The translations under genes and the position numbers were made by a program. The notes under the pieces were generated by a model, which saw only the letters and a list, made by a program, of their open reading frames with translations, made no database searches and was not told where the DNA came from. Positions 13,815 to 16,835 of a stretch of 16,835 nucleotides of DNA are shown piece by piece (the first letter of the stretch is position 1; every line of letters starts with the position of its first letter). The DNA is from Micrococcales bacterium (GTDB taxonomy: Bacteria; Actinomycetota; Actinomycetes; Actinomycetales; Cellulomonadaceae), in the NCBI GenBank assembly GCA_009783975.1, contig WRCL01000005.1, positions 1 through 16,835 of the forward strand, in the 5' to 3' direction.

Positions 13815-14507
13815 TCACTCGTCGACGCTCCAGCCGGGCAGGGCCGCGCCGCCGCGGTGGTGTTCGCAGGCGGCTTTGACGCGGGTGAGGAAGGGGCCGA
13901 TGGTCACCCACTCGTCGGCATCGAAACGCACGATCGAATGCCCGAGGAAGGACGTGGTGCCCATACGGACGTCGGGGGAGCTGGAGGGGGTCGCGAGGTT
14001 GATCCGGACCTCGCGCCGGCCGTTCCGGTCAGGATGCCCGACGACAAGCCTGAGGTTGCCCACGTGGAACCGCAGGGTCTCGTGCTGCGTGTCGTTGAAA
14101 CGCAAGTCGCCGAACAGCTCTAGGACCCGGCCGTCGAAAGACAGCACCAGGGTGTCGGTGCACACCTCGTCCCACCCGTGCCACGACCGGGACTGCCTCG
14201 CACCACCGGCGCCCTCAGCCTGGATCCACCGGTTTTCGCCGTTGCGGGCGTCACCTGGTGGGTGCGATGGCAAGGCGGAGCGGTGAAGGCGGGCTGGAGG
14301 CCCGTCGAGCAGCGACAACGCTCCCAGCGTGCCCGCCAGGTGACGCGCAGTAGGCGCAAAATCGGTGGATCCAGGCTCAGGCGGGGTGCCGTACGCCGGC
14401 ACCTCGAGATCGTCAGACGGCTGGGCTGGATCGGGGATGGAGCTCACACCGAATACGTACCCGACGTCGCCGACCTTGTGCCGTCCCCGCACGTGTGAGC
14501 TCATCAC
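13815..14507 (-). CDS. Hypothetical protein with in-frame palindromic element
   Basis: 230 codons from ATG 14507, without a clear ribosome site. Three parts are visible. Codons 1-42 (14507-14382) have no recognised motif. Codons 43-98 correspond to the second copy of the 165-bp inverted-repeat element, read straight through as low-complexity sequence (DGPPARLHRSALPSHPPGDA). From about codon 99 there is a compact domain: TLVLSFDGRVLELFGDLRFN, HETLRFHVGNLRLVVGHP, VRINLATP, GHSIVRFDADEWVTIGPFL, with normal high-GC third positions. I do not recognise the family; the last part looks like a real beta-rich protein. Either the element entered the gene without breaking the frame, or the present gene starts inside or after it, for example at GTG in DEVCTD. 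Confidence 0.5.
   Translation of the reverse strand: MMSSHVRGRHKVGDVGYVFGVSSIPDPAQPSDDLEVPAYGTPPEPGSTDFAPTARHLAGTLGALSLLDGPPARLHRSALPSHPPGDARNGENRWIQAEGAGGARQSRSWHGWDEVCTDTLVLSFDGRVLELFGDLRFNDTQHETLRFHVGNLRLVVGHPDRNGRREVRINLATPSSSPDVRMGTTSFLGHSIVRFDADEWVTIGPFLTRVKAACEHHRGGAALPGWSVDE
14214..14380. repeat. Terminal-inverted-repeat element, copy 2 (167 bp)
   Basis: Homologous to 3697-3861 along its whole length and in the same orientation. The left 28 bases are identical, the internal GGCAAGGCGGAGC and AGCAGCGACAACGC blocks are shared, and the right end differs at one base in the mirrored arm. The middle has diverged. It lies inside the reading frame of the hypothetical minus-strand gene, near its 5' end. 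Confidence 0.8.
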
Positions 14508-14522
14508 ACGTCTGGCCTAGTC

Positions 14523-14538
14523 CAGCCGGCAGCGGCTG
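14523..14538. other. Small hairpin in the divergent promoter region
   Basis: CAGCCG-GCAG-CGGCTG forms a 6-bp stem between the hypothetical minus gene and the vWA gene. It is the only structure I see in 14508-14675 apart from the vWA ribosome site. Confidence 0.25.
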
Positions 14539-14675
14539 AGACGGTTTGCTGGAGAAACGGACATCTCACCCCAGATAACAACAATCCGGTGTCTATCGGG
14601 TTCATAGAGTGCCGGACGGCTTCGATCTCACGGGGCTGACGCGTCTTGACGCGCTGGTGAGAAGGTGGTGCACGA

Positions 14676-16835
14676 GTGTCTACCCGGTCAGCTGCTCTGC
14701 GGAGCTCGACATGGCGGACGGTGCTGGCATCGTCGCTCGCAGCTGTGGTGCTGGTGTGGGGCAGCGGTGCCGCCCACGCAGACCCGGGCCTCGACCCGGA
14801 CCCCGGCACCGTCGTCACCGGGGCCGTAGACCCAGGCCCCGACGTCGACCCGCCGGCCGACCCAGACCCTGACCCCGTCGACCCGATGGCACAGCTGGAC
14901 GCCGACCCGACAGCAGACCTCGCTGCTGAGCCGGCACCAGCGGTGACCGGCGTGGGCCCAGCGGTGCAACCGCTGGCACCAGCGGCCCCGTACGGGCCGG
15001 CGCCCGGACCAGCGGCCCTGGCTGACCCGGTCCCAGCCGACGACCCGTTGCCCGACACCGCGACCATCACGGTCCACGTCGGCGCCGAGCGTACCTCTGC
15101 GACGCAGGTCTCGGGCCTGCCAGGGGTCACCTTCGGCCTGTTCGCGTCGGCGACGAGCACCACTGTCGTCGACGACGCCTGGGGCATCGCGGTGTCCGGG
15201 CCCGACGGGACCGCGACGTTCACCGTTCCCGTCGTCGGCCAGAACGTGCAGTACTGGGTCAAGCCGATGACGGCCCCGCCGGGGTACACGGTCAACACCC
15301 ACCTGACGACGGCGGGGATCACGAACCCGACCGCTGACACCGCCCGCCCGTACGCGTTCGCGACCCCGGTGCTGCGCGCCGGCGGCGCGTACGAGGCAGG
15401 GGTGGACTTCCAGCGCCTGCCGACCTCGGGCACCGACTACACCGCGTCGACCGGGACGTGGGCGCTGACCAAGGACAACCCCGCCGCACCTGCGCAGTGC
15501 GGTGTCACCGTCGCGCTCGTCGTCGACCTGTCGGCGTCGGTGCTCCAGGCCGGGGCGACCGCCGACCTTCACGCGGCTGCCAGGGCGTACGTCGAGGCTC
15601 TGCTGGGCACACCCAGCCAGGTCCAGCTGTTCAGCTTCGGGACCACAGCGCAGGTGCGCTCACCTCTGACGCCGGTCTCGACCCAGCCCGACGTCGACGC
15701 GCTGGTCGCACTGATCGACGGCCTGGACCCAGCGTCGGCGAACTACACCAACTGGGACGCGGCGTTGTGGCTCGTGGCACAGCAGAGCACGACGTTCGAC
15801 CTGGCTGTGGTCATCACCGACGGGAACCCGACGGTCTTCCAGGCCTCTGAGGCTGGGCGCAACACCCGGTTCGCCGAGGTCGAAGCGGGGATCTTCTCGG
15901 CGAACGCCCTCAAAGCTGCCGGCACACGGATCGAGGCCGTCGGTGTCGGCGACTCGGTGCTCAGCGCCAACGCCGGGATCAACCTGCGGGCCATCAGCGG
16001 TCCGGACGGGTATGTCCAGGCCTCGTCGTACCAGCAGGCCGGCGACGCGCTGCGCGACTCGGTCTTCGCAGCGTGCTCACCGTCGCTCACCGTCGTCAAG
16101 CAGGTCGTCGCCTACGACACCGCCGTGGTGTCCCCGGCGGGCGGCTGGACCTTCGCCGCGTCGACAACCTCGACCGACATCGCCTCGCTGGCGCCGTCGG
16201 GCACGACAGCGCCAGCGACCGGGGCGGTGAACTTCCCGCTGTCGTTCCTCAACCTCACCGGGCCTGGTGGGGCGATCACCATCACCGAACAGTCCCAGGA
16301 CGGGTACGAGCTGACTCCCCAGGCAGGGGCGAACGCGACCTGCACGCTCAAGAACGCCACGTATCCCTTGGGCGTGCCGCTCAGCGTCGTCGATGATGGC
16401 GGGCTCGGCTTCGTCGTCGTGGTCAACGCCGCCGACATGGTCAGCTGCACCGTCGTCAACACCGAGCTGCCACCGCCGCCGCCCGACCCCTGCGACGGGT
16501 GCGAGTGCGACTGCGAGTGCGACTGCCAGTGCGACGAGTGTGACGAATGCGATGAGTGCGAGACCTGCGACGACTGCGGAACCTGCGACGACTGCCAGAC
16601 GTGCGACGACTGCGGAACCTGCGACGACTGCCAGACGTGCGACGACTGCGAGACCTGCGACGACTGCGGAACCTGCGACGAGTGCGAGACCTGCGACGAC
16701 TGCGGAACCTGCGACGACTGCGAGACCTGCGACGACTGCGAGACCTGCGACGACTGCGGAACCTGCGACGAGTGCGAGACCTGCGACGACTGCGGAACCT
16801 GCGACGAGTGCGAGACCTGCGACGACTGCGGAACC
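14676..16835 (+). CDS. Secreted vWA-domain protein with Cys-Asp repeat tail, C-terminus outside window
   Basis: The frame is open from GTG 14676 to the right edge (720 codons). GAGAAGGTGG precedes the start. Residues 1-34 form a signal peptide (MSTRSAALRSSTWR, hydrophobic core, AHA). A Pro/Asp-rich linker (about 35-130) precedes a prealbumin-like domain (about 133-225, GVTFGLFASAT, GYTVNTH). A von Willebrand factor A domain (about 277-470) has a full MIDAS set: D284-L-S-A-S288, T358 in NYTNWD and ITD382G. Such domains bind ligands through a metal ion and occur in adhesins and pilus tips. Another beta domain (about 472-597: SLTVVKQV, GWTFAAS, ITITEQSQDGYELT) resembles SpaA-type repeats. After PPPPPDP comes the Cys-rich region from residue 606. 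A cell-wall sorting signal may lie beyond the edge. Confidence 0.88.
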   Translation, partial: MSTRSAALRSSTWRTVLASSLAAVVLVWGSGAAHADPGLDPDPGTVVTGAVDPGPDVDPPADPDPDPVDPMAQLDADPTADLAAEPAPAVTGVGPAVQPLAPAAPYGPAPGPAALADPVPADDPLPDTATITVHVGAERTSATQVSGLPGVTFGLFASATSTTVVDDAWGIAVSGPDGTATFTVPVVGQNVQYWVKPMTAPPGYTVNTHLTTAGITNPTADTARPYAFATPVLRAGGAYEAGVDFQRLPTSGTDYTASTGTWALTKDNPAAPAQCGVTVALVVDLSASVLQAGATADLHAAARAYVEALLGTPSQVQLFSFGTTAQVRSPLTPVSTQPDVDALVALIDGLDPASANYTNWDAALWLVAQQSTTFDLAVVITDGNPTVFQASEAGRNTRFAEVEAGIFSANALKAAGTRIEAVGVGDSVLSANAGINLRAISGPDGYVQASSYQQAGDALRDSVFAACSPSLTVVKQVVAYDTAVVSPAGGWTFAASTTSTDIASLAPSGTTAPATGAVNFPLSFLNLTGPGGAITITEQSQDGYELTPQAGANATCTLKNATYPLGVPLSVVDDGGLGFVVVVNAADMVSCTVVNTELPPPPPDPCDGCECDCECDCQCDECDECDECETCDDCGTCDDCQTCDDCGTCDDCQTCDDCETCDDCGTCDECETCDDCGTCDDCETCDDCETCDDCGTCDECETCDDCGTCDECETCDDCGT
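16491..16835 (+). repeat. Cys-Asp repeat region, 15 tandem 18-bp units, truncated by window edge
   Basis: Residues 606-720 contain 40 Cys. The first 25 residues alternate Cys with Asp/Glu (CECDCECDCQCDECDECDEC). From 16566 the DNA is 15 units of 18 bp encoding C-D-(D/E)-C-(G/E/Q)-T, so Cys recurs every third residue. The spacer Gly/Glu/Gln varies in a non-random order. No basic residue occurs. The array has no stop at the edge, so its full length is unknown. DNA units are near identical, suggesting recent slippage or recombination. Confidence 0.95.

Noticed and set aside
14504..15433. 309-codon minus-strand open frame
   Set aside because: Complement of the vWA gene, which has a signal peptide, ribosome site and domains on the other strand.
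16566..16835. CRISPR-like array
   Set aside because: The 18-bp units are contiguous, in frame and without spacers; this is a coding repeat.

Overview
The window comes from a high-GC Gram-positive bacterium, an actinobacterium probably in the Micrococcales/Cellulomonas-like range. The evidence is strong G/C preference at third codon positions, GTG starts, candidate leaderless promoters, a tRNA-Ser next to tadA, an NrdH redoxin under tandem NrdR boxes, and an ECF sigma factor fused to its own anti-sigma and extracellular domains. Species cannot be fixed from the sequence alone.

Layout. Both edges hold large exported proteins that run out of the window. On the left (1-2229, minus) is a secreted protein with an Asn/Gly-rich N-terminus, an SpaA/Cna_B-like domain and a probable Cys-Gln thioester domain, preceded by about 600 bp of non-coding DNA with three near-identical palindromes. 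Then come tRNA-Ser(CGA), tandem hairpins and tadA (plus). A 165-bp inverted-repeat element separates tadA from a convergent lipoprotein gene. The lipoprotein lies behind a 1079-codon gene fusing an ECF sigma factor, a zinc anti-sigma motif, a membrane segment and three Ig-like repeats (minus). Divergent from this are a degenerate GGDEF-like protein and an APH-like probable pseudokinase (plus). A convergent gap with a 46-bp perfect palindrome and two further hairpins leads to nrdH (minus), which has two NrdR boxes. A PHP-domain phosphoesterase follows (plus).

The section 11251-13741 looks mobile. An AAA/DUF4143 ATPase gene lies between two exact 29-bp copies of the PHP gene's 3' end, and each copy gives an in-frame stop. 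This is the footprint of an insertion into a gene end. Beyond it is hipB with three operators at 27-bp spacing, and a hipA cut off after 139 codons beside terminal repeats of a lost insertion sequence. A small unknown gene (13815-14507, minus) carries the second copy of the 165-bp element in its reading frame. The right edge (14676-16835, plus) encodes a secreted von Willebrand factor A protein that ends in an extreme Cys/Asp repeat (40 Cys in 115 residues), still running at the window edge.

How it fits together. Housekeeping genes (tRNA-Ser, tadA, nrdH, PHP) are mixed with cell-surface genes and with insertions at gene ends. The least familiar items are the Cys-Asp-Asp-Cys repeat protein, the one-polypeptide sigma/anti-sigma/surface sensor, the ATPase insertion and the in-frame palindromic element.
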